A stretch of 37,591 bases of DNA, taken from assembly GCA_018333775.1 (NCBI GenBank), contig JAGXSO010000074.1, positions 1 through 37,591 of the forward strand. The letters run 5' to 3'. Shown here in pieces: positions 1 to 10,790 of this stretch (the first letter of the stretch is position 1; each line of letters starts with the position of its first letter). Position numbers and translations under genes: made by a program. The DNA comes from Truepera sp. Lineage in GTDB: Bacteria > Deinococcota > Deinococci > Deinococcales > Trueperaceae. The notes under the pieces were generated by a model. The model was not told where the DNA came from. It saw nothing but the letters and a program-made list of their open reading frames with translations, and did no database searches.

Positions 1-2
1 CC

Positions 3-98
3 GCCGCCGTCCTCACCTTGCCGGAGATTCACGCTATGGTTACAGAGATGCTAGCGGAACAGGCGGCTTGGCTACCGCCTAAGTTGGCCACCCCCTAA
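3..98 (+). CDS. C-terminal end of a GH4-family glycosidase (partial)
   Basis: This is the last 31 codons of a gene that begins before the window. The reading frame starting at base 3 ends in TAA at 96-98. The tail aligns with the tail of the next gene: both carry L-[TS]-x-x-E-I-x-A-M-V-x-E-x-L-A. A second GH4 glycosidase (alpha-galactosidase or alpha-glucosidase type) upstream is therefore the best reading. The AAGGAG of the next gene overlaps this stop codon, so the two are probably one transcript. Only the tail is visible, so substrate cannot be judged. Confidence 0.6.
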   Translation, partial: AAVLTLPEIHAMVTEMLAEQAAWLPPKLATP

Positions 99-107
99 GG
101 AGCGTAG

Positions 108-1505
108 ATGCCCAAGATTACCTTCATCGGTGCCGGCAGCACGGTCTTTGCTAAGAACCTACTCGGCGACATTCTTAGCTACCCTGAGCTAGCTGATGCC
201 ACCATCAGCCTTTTTGACATCGACACTAAGCGGCTCGAGCTCTCGGAGAAAGTCAGCCGCCGCGTCGCAGCCGCCCTCGGCGTGAAGCCCACCTTGGAGG
301 TCACCACCGACCGGGAGCGGGCGCTTGACGGCGCTGATTACGCTATCAACATGATCCAGGTCGGCGGCTATCGACCCGCGACGGTCATCGACTTCGAGAT
401 CCCAAAGAAGTACGGCCTCAGGCAAACCATCGGCGACACCTTGGGCATCGGCGGCATTATGCGGGCGCTGCGCACGATCCCCGTGATGTTGGAGATGGTC
501 CGCGCTATGGAGCGGCTGTGCCCTGGGGTCTTGCACCTCAACTACGTCAACCCTATGGCCATGGTGACCTGGGCCTTAAACCGCGCCTCCAAGATTCCTA
601 CTGTGGGCCTGTGCCACAGCGTCCAGGGCACGGCACATGAGCTGGCCAAAGATCTCGGCATACCGGCCAACGAGATCGATTACCTGGCCGCCGGCATCAA
701 CCATCTGGCTTTTTACCTCAAGTTCGAACGTAACGGCCAGGACCTCTACCCTGCCCTGCACCGGGTCATTGGTGAGGGCCGGGTGCCCGATTGGAACCGG
801 GTCCGCTACGAGATGCTTAGGCGGCTCGGCTACTTCGTGACCGAGTCGAGCGAGCATTTCGCGGAATACGTCCCGTGGTTCATCAAACGCGACCGGCCTG
901 AGTTGTTAAAGCGCTTCAACATCCCGCTTGACGAGTATCCGGGCCGTTGCGAAGTCTACGAAGTCGCCTGGGGTTTTATTGAGCAGGAGCTTAAAGAGCC
1001 CGGTTCAGTCGATGCCCAAGCACTGCGGCAGGCCATCGCGGCAAAGAGCATCACGGTGATGCCACGCTCGGTTGAGCACACAGTAGCTAGCTTCGCCCAT
1101 CTTAATGAGGTCAAGCGCAGCCTCGAATACGGCTCCACCATCATCCATAGCTGCGAGACGGGTCAGCCCAGCGTGATCTACGGCAACGTGTTAAACCACG
1201 GTTTGATCGATAACCTGCCGCACGGTTGCTGTGTCGAGGTACCTTGCCTGGTCGATAAGAACCGCGTTCAACCGACCCGTATCGGGAGCCTGCCGCCGCA
1301 ACTGGCAGCCTTGATCCAGACCAATGTCAACGTGCAGGCCCTAACGGTCGAAGCGGCGCTATCCGGCAAGCGTGAACATGTCTATCACGCCGCCATGCTC
1401 GACCCGCACACCGCAGCAGAGCTAAGCATCGACGAGATCTGGGCCATGGTCGATGAGCTGTTGGCCGCGCACGGCAGCTTACCCGATACGCTGCGGGGCG
1501 GTTAG
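108..1505 (+). CDS. melA: GH4 alpha-galactosidase (MelA-type, NAD and Mn dependent)
   Basis: Predicted cytoplasmic glycoside hydrolase family 4 enzyme that frees galactose from alpha-galactosides such as melibiose. The family works by NAD-assisted oxidation and elimination with a bound divalent metal. The 465 residues match the usual family length. Visible are the N-terminal dinucleotide loop (FIGAGSTVFAKNLL, residues 5-18), NYVNPMAM, the metal ligands Cys169 in GLCHSV and His199 in GINHLAF, and a closing helix shared with the preceding gene. The start ATG follows AAGGAG at 97-102 with a 5-base gap. It is followed by a LacI-type regulator, galT and galK, so freed galactose would enter the Leloir pathway. 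Alpha-glucosidase or galacturonidase specificity is the main alternative, but the galactose genes favour alpha-galactosidase. Confidence 0.85.
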   Translation: MPKITFIGAGSTVFAKNLLGDILSYPELADATISLFDIDTKRLELSEKVSRRVAAALGVKPTLEVTTDRERALDGADYAINMIQVGGYRPATVIDFEIPKKYGLRQTIGDTLGIGGIMRALRTIPVMLEMVRAMERLCPGVLHLNYVNPMAMVTWALNRASKIPTVGLCHSVQGTAHELAKDLGIPANEIDYLAAGINHLAFYLKFERNGQDLYPALHRVIGEGRVPDWNRVRYEMLRRLGYFVTESSEHFAEYVPWFIKRDRPELLKRFNIPLDEYPGRCEVYEVAWGFIEQELKEPGSVDAQALRQAIAAKSITVMPRSVEHTVASFAHLNEVKRSLEYGSTIIHSCETGQPSVIYGNVLNHGLIDNLPHGCCVEVPCLVDKNRVQPTRIGSLPPQLAALIQTNVNVQALTVEAALSGKREHVYHAAMLDPHTAAELSIDEIWAMVDELLAAHGSLPDTLRGG

Positions 1506-1530
1506 GTGATAAGCTAGCAGGCCGGCGGCC

Positions 1531-4744
<3,214 letters not shown>

Positions 4745-4773
<29 letters not shown>

Positions 4774-4933
4774 CCTGGCACCAGTTGCGCACAAAGGTCT
4801 CGAGGTCAGGCGGAGCACTGACGCGCATTAAACGCGCTGGCGGCCCCTGGTGCCCACATGCTGGACAGGTTACCGGAGCTGCGGGCTCGGTGTCGGCGGC
4901 GAACACCTGCCGACATGCCGCGCAGGGCCGCAT
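4745..4933 (-). CDS. Small zinc-ribbon protein downstream of RNase R
   Basis: A 62-residue protein with two CxxC knuckles, Cys4-Cys7 and Cys23-Cys26 (CAAC and CPACGH), separated by 15 residues. This is the pattern of a small zinc ribbon. A short tail with APPDLETFVRNWC follows. Its ATG begins one base after the RNase R stop codon (TAG, C, ATG), so it is almost certainly co-transcribed and translationally coupled with RNase R. The 3' end runs 29 bases antisense into galK. I do not recognise the family. The position suggests a link to RNA or ribosome metabolism, but that is only inferred. Confidence 0.6.
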
Positions 4934-4934
4934 G

Positions 4935-7196
4935 CTAGCGCTTACCGAAGACCAGCACGCGCCGTTTGCGGCGGGGGGGTTCGGGCTGCGGCGCAGGGAG
5001 CTTAAAGGGCGGCAGCGGCTGACGGCGCGGCGCCTTAATGCTCTTGGGCCGGGTCTCAGGCTCGGGCTCGAGCTCGGGCAGCTCCATATCAGCCGGGAGT
5101 AGATCGATCTGGCGGCTCATGGCGTTAGCCGCTAAAATTTTGACCGCCAGCCGATCGCCCAGGCGGAACTTGCGGCGGGTGTGCTTGCCGTAGAGCATCA
5201 GGCTGTCCTCAAGGTACAGGTAGTAATCATCCTCGAGATGTGAGACGTGGACCAGCCCTTCAATACCGTTAGGTAACGCTACGAACACGCCGAAGTTAGT
5301 GACGCCGGTAATGACGCCGGCAAACTCCTGGCCGATCTGCTCCTTGGCCCAACGGGCATGGAAGTAGCGGTTTAGGTCGCGCTCGGCCTCCTCGGCGACC
5401 CGCTCGCGCGCGCTGGCGTGTTCGGCCAGCTTGGGAAAATCGCTCTTGAGCCGCTCCTTTAAGGTGGGCGATAACCGGTGCTGCAATAGCGCGCGCAGCA
5501 CGCGGTGTACCACCAGGTCGGGGTAGCGCCTGATGGGGCTGGTGAAGTGCAGATAGTTTTCGAAGGCCAGCCCGAAGTGGCCAAGGTTCTCAGCGCTGTA
5601 GCGCGCCTGCTTGAGCGAGCGGAGCAGTAAGGTGTTAACCAGTTGCGCCTCGGGCTTACCAGCCGCCCGCCGGAGAATGGCTTGCAGCTCTGGCGGGCCG
5701 GCCTTAGCCAGATCCAGCTCGTAGCCGAGCTTGCCGAGCGAGCGCTGCAAGGCTTGCAGTTTGCTCTCGGCTGGATCTTCATGGACGCGGTACAGCGCCG
5801 GGATATCGCGCTTAGAGAGCTCTTGGGCCACTAGGCGGTTAGCCAGCAGCATCAGCTCCTCGATCAGCTGCCGGGCCTGATTGGAGCGGATCGGCAGCAG
5901 GTGCAGCGCACCTGTCTCATCGACATCGACCTTGGCTTCGGTGAAGTCAAAATCCAGCGCCCCTTGCCCTAAGCGCTGCTGGCGTATGGTCTGGGTCAAC
6001 TCCAAGAGGAGCTTAAGGTCGCGCTCGAGCTTCCGGTAGCCGTGCGGCAGGCGCCCGCCCTCGGCCAGCACCTGCACCTGCTCGTAGGTCAGGCGGGCGT
6101 CGGACTGAATCACCGCCTCCTTGAACTTGACGCCCTTTACCTCACCGGCAAGGGTGATGTCGATCAGCACCGACAGCGCCAATCTAGGTGCCTTTTCGAT
6201 CAGCGAGCAGATGCCGTTGGAGAGCTCTTCCGGGAGCATCGGCAGCACCCGGCCCGGCAGATAGACGCTGGTGGCCCGCTCGCGCGCCTCCTCATCGAGG
6301 CTGGTCCCCTCCGCCACGTAGTACGACACATCGGCGATATGCACGCCCACCCGGAGCAGTTCCTTGTCGCCCTTAATCCGCTCTACCGAGATGGCGTCGT
6401 CAAAGTCCTTGGCATCCTCGCCATCAATGGTTACTGTGTTGATCGCCCGCAGGTCGGTCCGCCCCGCCATCATCTCCGGGGTCACGGTCGGAGGCACCGC
6501 CTTGGCCTCAGCCAGCGTATCGGGCTCAAACTCCCCCTTGAGGTCGAACTTGACCATCACCGCGCGCGTCTCCAGCTCGGGATTGTCGCCAATACCCAAG
6601 ACCTCTGCCACCTCGCCGAACGGCTCTTGCTCACCGGAACTCTCTGGCCACGCCATCTTAGCCACCAGGCGAGTACCCGCTTCCAGCGCGCCGACCGTCT
6701 CGGGAAGGAGCAGAATGCGCTCGCGCAGCCGGGGTGAATCGGGGCGCAAGATGGCATAGCCCCGGGCATACTCGAGCGTGCCTACTACCTGCCGGTGCTT
6801 GCGCTCGACGATCCGCACCACTTCGCCACTGGTGCGCCCATCGTCACTGCGGTGCGGGTTGGGCCGCGCCATCACCGTGTCGCCATCCCAGGCGCCGTGC
6901 AAACTGTCGGCAGGGATGAACAGGTCACCCCCCCCTTCTTTGTCAGGGATAACAAAGCCGTAGCCGCCGGCGGTCACCTGCAAGCGGCCCAGAATCAGGT
7001 TCATCTCCTGCGGTAGGCCGTAGGTGCGGCGGCGCGTGCGGACCAGCCGGCCCGCCTCGGTTAGGGCGTTAAGCTCGCGCCGCAGTTCGGTGCGGTCTTC
7101 GATGCTTAAGCGTTTTTGAATGTCCTGGACATGCCAGGGTTTTTCAGGATGATCCCGGAAAAACTGATAGAGCTGTTCTTGATCAAGCTGTTTCAT
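4935..7196 (-). CDS. rnr: Ribonuclease R (3'-5' exoribonuclease)
   Basis: Processive 3'-5' exoribonuclease that degrades structured RNA in the cytoplasm, 753 residues. Domains in order: winged-helix start (LYQFFRDHPEKPWHVQDIQ), two cold-shock OB folds, the RNB catalytic domain with the metal-binding motif IDGEDAKDFDDAI, the SPIRRYPDLVVHR motif, an S1 domain (GVITGVTNFGVFV), and a basic tail (PRRKRRVLVFGKR). The open frame extends 48 codons further upstream. The ATG at 7196 is preferred because the family homology begins there, a TACACT -10 box lies 7 bases upstream, and the extension would cross the divergent yrbG start. A zinc-ribbon gene follows directly. Confidence 0.93.
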   Translation of the reverse strand: MKQLDQEQLYQFFRDHPEKPWHVQDIQKRLSIEDRTELRRELNALTEAGRLVRTRRRTYGLPQEMNLILGRLQVTAGGYGFVIPDKEGGGDLFIPADSLHGAWDGDTVMARPNPHRSDDGRTSGEVVRIVERKHRQVVGTLEYARGYAILRPDSPRLRERILLLPETVGALEAGTRLVAKMAWPESSGEQEPFGEVAEVLGIGDNPELETRAVMVKFDLKGEFEPDTLAEAKAVPPTVTPEMMAGRTDLRAINTVTIDGEDAKDFDDAISVERIKGDKELLRVGVHIADVSYYVAEGTSLDEEARERATSVYLPGRVLPMLPEELSNGICSLIEKAPRLALSVLIDITLAGEVKGVKFKEAVIQSDARLTYEQVQVLAEGGRLPHGYRKLERDLKLLLELTQTIRQQRLGQGALDFDFTEAKVDVDETGALHLLPIRSNQARQLIEELMLLANRLVAQELSKRDIPALYRVHEDPAESKLQALQRSLGKLGYELDLAKAGPPELQAILRRAAGKPEAQLVNTLLLRSLKQARYSAENLGHFGLAFENYLHFTSPIRRYPDLVVHRVLRALLQHRLSPTLKERLKSDFPKLAEHASARERVAEEAERDLNRYFHARWAKEQIGQEFAGVITGVTNFGVFVALPNGIEGLVHVSHLEDDYYLYLEDSLMLYGKHTRRKFRLGDRLAVKILAANAMSRQIDLLPADMELPELEPEPETRPKSIKAPRRQPLPPFKLPAPQPEPPRRKRRVLVFGKR

Positions 7197-7242
7197 CACC
7201 GCTAGTGTACCGCCTAAGTGGATTAGGGTATGATCCGGCACC
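7197..7242. promoter_or_regulatory. Divergent leaderless promoters of rnr and yrbG
   Basis: Only 46 bases separate the two divergent start codons. On the + strand, TATGAT (7229-7234) lies 8 bases before the yrbG ATG. On the - strand, TACACT (7209-7204) lies 7 bases before the rnr ATG. Neither gene has room for a normal leader, so both transcripts should start at or within a few bases of the start codon. No good -35 element is evident for either. Confidence 0.5.
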
Positions 7243-8304
7243 ATGGCGGTGCTGCTTTTTCCGCTCGGCCTGCTGCTGCTAGTGGTCGGTGCCGAAGCGT
7301 TAGTCCGGGGAGCATCCCGGCTCGCCTCAGCAGTTGGCATCTCGCCGTTAGTTATCGGCCTTACCGTTGTAGCCTATGGCACCAGCGCACCGGAACTGGT
7401 GGTCAGCGTGACGGCCGGCCTTGCCGGCCAAGCCGATATTGCGCTGGGAAACGTGGTGGGCAGCAACATTTTCAACGTCCTCTTCATCCTTGGCCTCTCG
7501 GCCCTAATCGCCCCACTCGTCGTCTCTCAGCAACTGGTACGCCTTGATGTGCCGCTGATGATCGCCGTCTCTTTGCTGGCCCTCCTGATCAGCCTCGATG
7601 GGAGAATCGGTCGCATCGAGGGCATTCTGTGCGTCGCCGGCATTATCATCTATACCCTATTCCTCATTCGCCACAGCCGGAAGGCGGGCCAAGGCGTTAG
7701 CAACCACCAGCAAGACCAGCCCCGCACCTCGGCAACCGTCCTATACATCGTCGGCGGCCTGGGGTTGCTGGTGCTTGGCGCGAGTTGGCTAGTGGAGAGT
7801 GCGGTCACCATTGCCCAGTTGCTGGGGGTCAGTGAGCTGATCATCGGCTTAACCATTGTGGCAGCCGGTACCTCCTTGCCGGAAGTTGCCACCTCGATCG
7901 TCGCCACCATTCGCGGAGAACGCGATATAGCTGTGGGGAACATTGTTGGCAGCAATATTTTCAACATCCTGATGGTCCTGGGGCTGTCAGGCGTTGTCGC
8001 CCCGGACGGCATCTACGTCTCCCCCGCCGCACTGCACTTCGATATTCCCATTATGATCGCGGTAGCGGTTGCCTGCTTGCCGATTTTTTTCACTGGCCAG
8101 GTCATCGCACGGTGGGAAGGGGCGGTATTCTTGGGCTACTATATCGCCTATACCTTATATCTGGTGCTGGCGGCGGCTGAACATGCCGCTTTAGCCATCT
8201 TCAGTGCAGCGATGGCCTGGTTTGTCATACCGCTAACGGTGCTCACGCTCTTACTGATCACACTGCGAGCGATACGCTCGAGCCGACAAGGGACGATCCC
8301 ATGA
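7243..8304 (+). CDS. Calcium/sodium antiporter, YrbG/CaCA family
   Basis: Inner-membrane cation exchanger, 353 residues with about ten membrane segments. It has the internal duplication of the CaCA superfamily: each half carries the ion-binding alpha-repeat, GTSAPELVVS then GNVVGSNIFN in the first half and GTSLPEVATS then GNIVGSNIFN in the second. Acidic residues in the GTS-x-PE motifs are the expected cation ligands. The start is the ATG 8 bases after a TATGAT box. The stop overlaps the next small gene (ATGA), and that gene overlaps cutA in the same way, so the three form one coupled unit. Whether it prefers Ca or another divalent ion cannot be read from the sequence. Confidence 0.88.
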   Translation: MAVLLFPLGLLLLVVGAEALVRGASRLASAVGISPLVIGLTVVAYGTSAPELVVSVTAGLAGQADIALGNVVGSNIFNVLFILGLSALIAPLVVSQQLVRLDVPLMIAVSLLALLISLDGRIGRIEGILCVAGIIIYTLFLIRHSRKAGQGVSNHQQDQPRTSATVLYIVGGLGLLVLGASWLVESAVTIAQLLGVSELIIGLTIVAAGTSLPEVATSIVATIRGERDIAVGNIVGSNIFNILMVLGLSGVVAPDGIYVSPAALHFDIPIMIAVAVACLPIFFTGQVIARWEGAVFLGYYIAYTLYLVLAAAEHAALAIFSAAMAWFVIPLTVLTLLLITLRAIRSSRQGTIP

Positions 8305-8453
8305 CCATCCAAGCTCTCCTCACACTCGTGGTACTGGCTGCCATCTTGTACCTAGCCTTCGTGATCGGCGCTATTGTCCTGCGCATCTTGCTGGGGCTTA
8401 TCGCCATAGGGCTGGTGATCTGGCTGGTGCTGCAACTCCTTAGGCGCCTATGA
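8301..8453 (+). CDS. Small 50-residue membrane protein
   Basis: Small hydrophobic protein starting at an ATG that overlaps the yrbG stop (ATGA) and ending in a TGA that overlaps the cutA start in the same manner. It is almost entirely hydrophobic, with two likely membrane helices (LLTLVVLAAILYLAFVIGA and LLGLIAIGLVIWLVLQLL) separated by an Arg, and a basic end (LRRL). The perfect 4-base overlaps on both sides make it a real gene. I do not recognise the family. It could be an accessory subunit of the antiporter. Confidence 0.6.
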   Translation: MTIQALLTLVVLAAILYLAFVIGAIVLRILLGLIAIGLVIWLVLQLLRRL

Positions 8454-8797
8454 GTGAGATGAGTGACCTGCGCTGGGTCTACCTCACGGCGGCCGATCAC
8501 AACGAAGCCCTCCGCCTGGGCCGGGCTCTGGTCGAGGAGCGGCTGGCGGCCTGTGTCAATATCCTGCCCGCTATGACCTCCATCTACTGGTGGCAAGGCG
8601 CTCTCGAAACGGCTCACGAGGCGGTGCTAATCGCCAAGACCCGGGCTGATTTACTTCCCGCGCTCACCGCACGGGTCAAGGCGCTGCACAGCTACGACAC
8701 CCCCTGCGTGCTGGCCCTCCCCATCATGGAGGGGAACCCTGACTACCTGGCGTGGCTCAGGAGAGAGACTGGCTCGTTCGGCGAAGCGCCCCGGTGA
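8450..8797 (+). CDS. cutA: Divalent-cation tolerance protein CutA
   Basis: 115-residue protein of the CutA1 family, trimeric ferredoxin-like proteins linked to divalent metal tolerance. Typical features are VYLTAADHNEALRLGRALVEE at the start, the conserved ERLAACVNI with its cysteine, SIYWWQGALE, and the closing SYDTPCVLALPI. Length is normal. It is coupled to the small membrane gene and the cation antiporter, which fits a cation-handling role. The biochemical function of CutA remains unsettled across the family. Confidence 0.92.
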   Translation: MSEMSDLRWVYLTAADHNEALRLGRALVEERLAACVNILPAMTSIYWWQGALETAHEAVLIAKTRADLLPALTARVKALHSYDTPCVLALPIMEGNPDYLAWLRRETGSFGEAPR

Positions 8798-8825
8798 TGC
8801 AAACACAACTTTCACCGCCGAGCCG

Positions 8826-9170
8826 CTATTTGCGGGGCAACCGAGGTAGGAGCGGCTCCAGCTTGATCAGAACCTCAGGCACATCACAGGTGGCTGTCTT
8901 CCAGACTTCCTCTAGGTCTACCGCATCGTAGCCGTGAATAAGCTGATCCCGCATCCCTGCTATCAACGCCCATGGGAGAATCGGATACTGCTCGCGGAAC
9001 GCTTGCGACAACCGCTTGACCGCTTCGCCGATCACCATGACTTGATGCAGCACGGCGGACTGCGTCTTGAGGTCGCCGAGGAACGCCTCTTTAGTCATGC
9101 CCTGGATAAAGTTTTGAATCAGGTGTGCCGCATTGGCAATATCGAGCAGAGTAGCATCATCGCGGGCCAT
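8826..9170 (-). CDS. hepT: HepT-like ribonuclease toxin (DUF86)
   Basis: HEPN-domain RNase toxin of the MntA/HepT type II/VII toxin-antitoxin family, 114 residues, mostly helical. The catalytic and AMPylation motif R-x4-H-x-Y is intact as R74-DQLI-H79-G-Y81. In studied pairs the partner nucleotidyltransferase modifies the tyrosine. The start ATG at 9170 follows a GAGG sequence and overlaps the end of mntA by 14 bases; a longer in-frame start exists upstream but lacks a ribosome site. Order mntA then hepT is the usual one. It may instead act in abortive defence; activity is untested here. Confidence 0.85.
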   Translation of the reverse strand: MARDDATLLDIANAAHLIQNFIQGMTKEAFLGDLKTQSAVLHQVMVIGEAVKRLSQAFREQYPILPWALIAGMRDQLIHGYDAVDLEEVWKTATCDVPEVLIKLEPLLPRLPRK

Positions 9171-9495
9171 CGACTGCCTCGTCATTCGAGACAATAATCT
9201 GAGCCGTGCTCAAAATAGCCTCACGTCGTATCCAGTTGGGACTCCGTTCTAAAGCGCGTTTGCTAATCAAGTCGATGGGGCGGTGCAGCAAGCCGGCTAG
9301 TTCCTGCTGCATCTGGATGTGGGCCAGGAGCCCCCAGTCGGCATCGTCCTCGAAAGTGACAAGGACATCGATATCACTGCCTGGGCTAAAGTCGATTCGC
9401 AACGCTGAGCCGAACAGCGCCAATTCACGAATCTTCCAGCGCCGGCAAAACCGCCGGATATCATTCGTGGGGAGAGGCAAAGTGAGCGTTTTCAT
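9157..9495 (-). CDS. mntA: MntA-like minimal nucleotidyltransferase antitoxin
   Basis: 112-residue nucleotidyltransferase of the MNT family, predicted to neutralise HepT by transferring AMP to it. The polymerase-beta type motif is LFGSALRIDFSPGSDIDVLV, with Gly29-Ser30 and the metal-binding Asp41 and Asp43; a third acidic residue is in RPIDLIS. The canonical Arg-Gly-Asp after GSAxRG is replaced by Leu-Arg-Ile. The ATG at 9495 is chosen because GGGAGG stands just upstream; the frame remains open 34 codons further but without homology. A TACAAT box at 9539-9534 could serve as the -10. Confidence 0.82.
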   Translation of the reverse strand: MKTLTLPLPTNDIRRFCRRWKIRELALFGSALRIDFSPGSDIDVLVTFEDDADWGLLAHIQMQQELAGLLHRPIDLISKRALERSPNWIRREAILSTAQIIVSNDEAVDGPR

Positions 9496-9624
9496 GTACG
9501 CGACCTCCCGAACATCTCGGGGGCGACACAGAAATTGTAACACGGCTGCGGCAGGTATCGGAGCGCAAAGGTGTGTGTCAGCCGCGTTGCGGAGCACAAC
9601 GGACGCTGATCGACGAGTTAGACT

Positions 9625-10248
9625 TTAGTCCCCAAGAAGCGCTTTGATCTTGATTAGCGCCTCCAACACCTCGGCTTTGGCCTGGGCAATCAGGTCTTCG
9701 TCGATTAAGAGCGCATTATTGACCCGCTGATAGGCGTCGTAACCGGCGGCGAACTGGGGCGTGCCGTCGCGGTAGAGGGCGATAGCGCGCTCAAAGGGAA
9801 GTTCGTACAGCGCATAGACCTCCTGGGGGTTGAGGTTATAGTCGCTCAACTCCTGGTCGCAGCGCAGCAGGTAGACCTCCTGGAACTCGCGGTCGCTGGC
9901 TAGAGCGTACCGCCGCTCCGCCCGGCGCGTCTCTAAGTAGACGAGGTCTGCTAGGGCTACGCGCAGCCCCAGCTCCTCCTCGACTTCGCGCAAGGCGTCG
10001 CGGATGGTCTCGCCGGCGGCGAGGTGCCCGCCCACGGTGACGTCGATTTTGCCGGGCTCGAGGTCCTTCTGCTTGGCGCGCCGCTGGAATAGCACATAGC
10101 GCCCTTCCTTGACGATCCACAGGTGGAAGCTGCGGTGCCAGTCGCCGTCGCGATGCACCTCCGCACGCGGTTTGGTAGTGCTGGTAAGCCGCCCATCGGC
10201 ATCCAGCACGTCAAGCAGCTCCTGATCGGATCGCGACATACGGTGCAT
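9625..10248 (-). CDS. Nudix hydrolase, COG1443-like subfamily
   Basis: Predicted Nudix pyrophosphohydrolase of the isopentenyl-diphosphate-isomerase-like type, 207 residues. The Nudix helix is GHLAAGE, then six residues, then REVEEELGL. The textbook spacing is seven residues, but six is a form I recall from this EVH/WHRSFHLW-containing subfamily of unknown substrate. Upstream, VHRDGDWHRSFHLWIV is characteristic. The gene overlaps the Fur-family stop as TAATG, so the ATG at 10248 is preferred; ATG at 10239 is possible. It is probably co-transcribed with the regulator. It is unlikely to be a true IDI. Substrate unknown. Confidence 0.8.
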   Translation of the reverse strand: MHRMSRSDQELLDVLDADGRLTSTTKPRAEVHRDGDWHRSFHLWIVKEGRYVLFQRRAKQKDLEPGKIDVTVGGHLAAGETIRDALREVEEELGLRVALADLVYLETRRAERRYALASDREFQEVYLLRCDQELSDYNLNPQEVYALYELPFERAIALYRDGTPQFAAGYDAYQRVNNALLIDEDLIAQAKAEVLEALIKIKALLGD

Positions 10249-10631
10249 TAATCGGCAGCGCACCCCGGACAGCGGCCATAAAGGGTCAGTTCGTGGTGCT
10301 CAACCTTAAACCCACCGGGGAGCGTCACCCCTTCCAGCACCGCTACCGGACACTTGGCAGAAAGCTCAAACACCCCATCACACCGCTCGCAACGAAAGTG
10401 GTGGTGATGGCCGCGACCCGCTAGCTCGTAACGGGTCGTCTCGTTAGGGAGGTGAACGGCGATGACTTCACCAAGCCCTTCTAAGCCGTTGAGGTTGCGG
10501 TAGACCGTAGCCAGGCCCAGCCCTTCGTGAAGCTGGCTGGCCTGCTTAAGCACCTCCTGCGGAGTGAGCGGGCCGGGTGCATCGTTAAGCGCCTGGATAA
10601 TGGCGCGGCGCTGAGAGGTCTGACGCTTCAT
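10248..10631 (-). CDS. zur: Fur-family metalloregulator, probably Zur
   Basis: 127-residue Fur-family repressor. The winged helix covers residues 1-70 with the recognition segment GLATVYRNLNGLEGLG. The dimerisation domain has a histidine-rich metal site (GRGHHHHFRCERC) and the two structural zinc pairs Cys81-Cys84 and Cys121-Cys124. It stands divergently next to a zinc uptake operon, and two palindrome-related sites lie between, so a zinc-responsive (Zur) role is favoured over Fur or PerR. The start ATG has a TAGACT box 7 bases upstream and TTTACT as -35, giving a leaderless transcript. It is coupled to the Nudix gene. Metal identity is inferred from context. Confidence 0.82.
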   Translation of the reverse strand: MKRQTSQRRAIIQALNDAPGPLTPQEVLKQASQLHEGLGLATVYRNLNGLEGLGEVIAVHLPNETTRYELAGRGHHHHFRCERCDGVFELSAKCPVAVLEGVTLPGGFKVEHHELTLYGRCPGCAAD

Positions 10632-10638
10632 GAGCGCT

Positions 10639-10667
10639 AGTCTAGCAGGGGCCGGTTACCTAGTAAA
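10639..10667 (-). promoter_or_regulatory. Leaderless promoter of the Fur/Zur gene
   Basis: On the - strand, TTTACT (10667-10662) and TAGACT (10644-10639) are separated by 17 bases, and the -10 box ends 7 bases before the ATG at 10631. An operator-like site (10671-10690) lies directly upstream of this -35, which would suit autoregulation. Confidence 0.5.
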
Positions 10668-10670
10668 GTA

Positions 10671-10690
10671 TGTTGATAATGGATAACCGT
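10671..10690. promoter_or_regulatory. Imperfect Fur/Zur-type operator, copy 1
   Basis: TGTTGATAATGGAT is identical over 14 bases to the first part of the perfect palindrome at 10745. The right arm here has diverged (AACCGT instead of TATCAACA). It abuts the promoter of the divergent regulator gene. The shared half-site in one intergenic region suggests binding by the same protein. Confidence 0.5.
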
Positions 10691-10709
10691 TCTTGGTTAA
10701 ATAATCGGC

Positions 10710-10738
10710 TTGACGGCGCGAGGATTGCCTGTTAGACT
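10710..10738 (+). promoter_or_regulatory. Promoter of the zinc acquisition operon
   Basis: TTGACG (10710-10715), a 17-base spacer and TAGACT (10733-10738) form a good sigma-70-type promoter. The expected transcription start near 10745 coincides with the first base of the palindrome at 10745-10766, which is a natural position for repression. Unlike many genes here, this one has a leader and a ribosome site (GAGGAG, 10778-10783). Confidence 0.65.
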
Positions 10739-10744
10739 GCAGCG

Positions 10745-10766
10745 TGTTGATAATGGATTATCAACA
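10745..10766. promoter_or_regulatory. Perfect palindromic Fur/Zur-type operator, copy 2
   Basis: Two perfect 10-base arms, TGTTGATAAT and ATTATCAACA, flank a central GG. The core TGATAAT-NN-ATTATCA resembles Fur/Zur boxes. It lies right at the predicted transcription start of the zinc operon and opposite the Fur-family gene. Metal-dependent repression by that regulator is the obvious inference. Confidence 0.72.
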
Positions 10767-10790
10767 AATAATGCAACGAGGAGACACACC

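Noticed and set aside
6042..6737. 231-codon open frame on the + strand inside rnr
   Set aside because: Antisense shadow of the conserved RNB domain; His/Arg/Leu-rich with no family features, as GC-rich antisense frames usually are.
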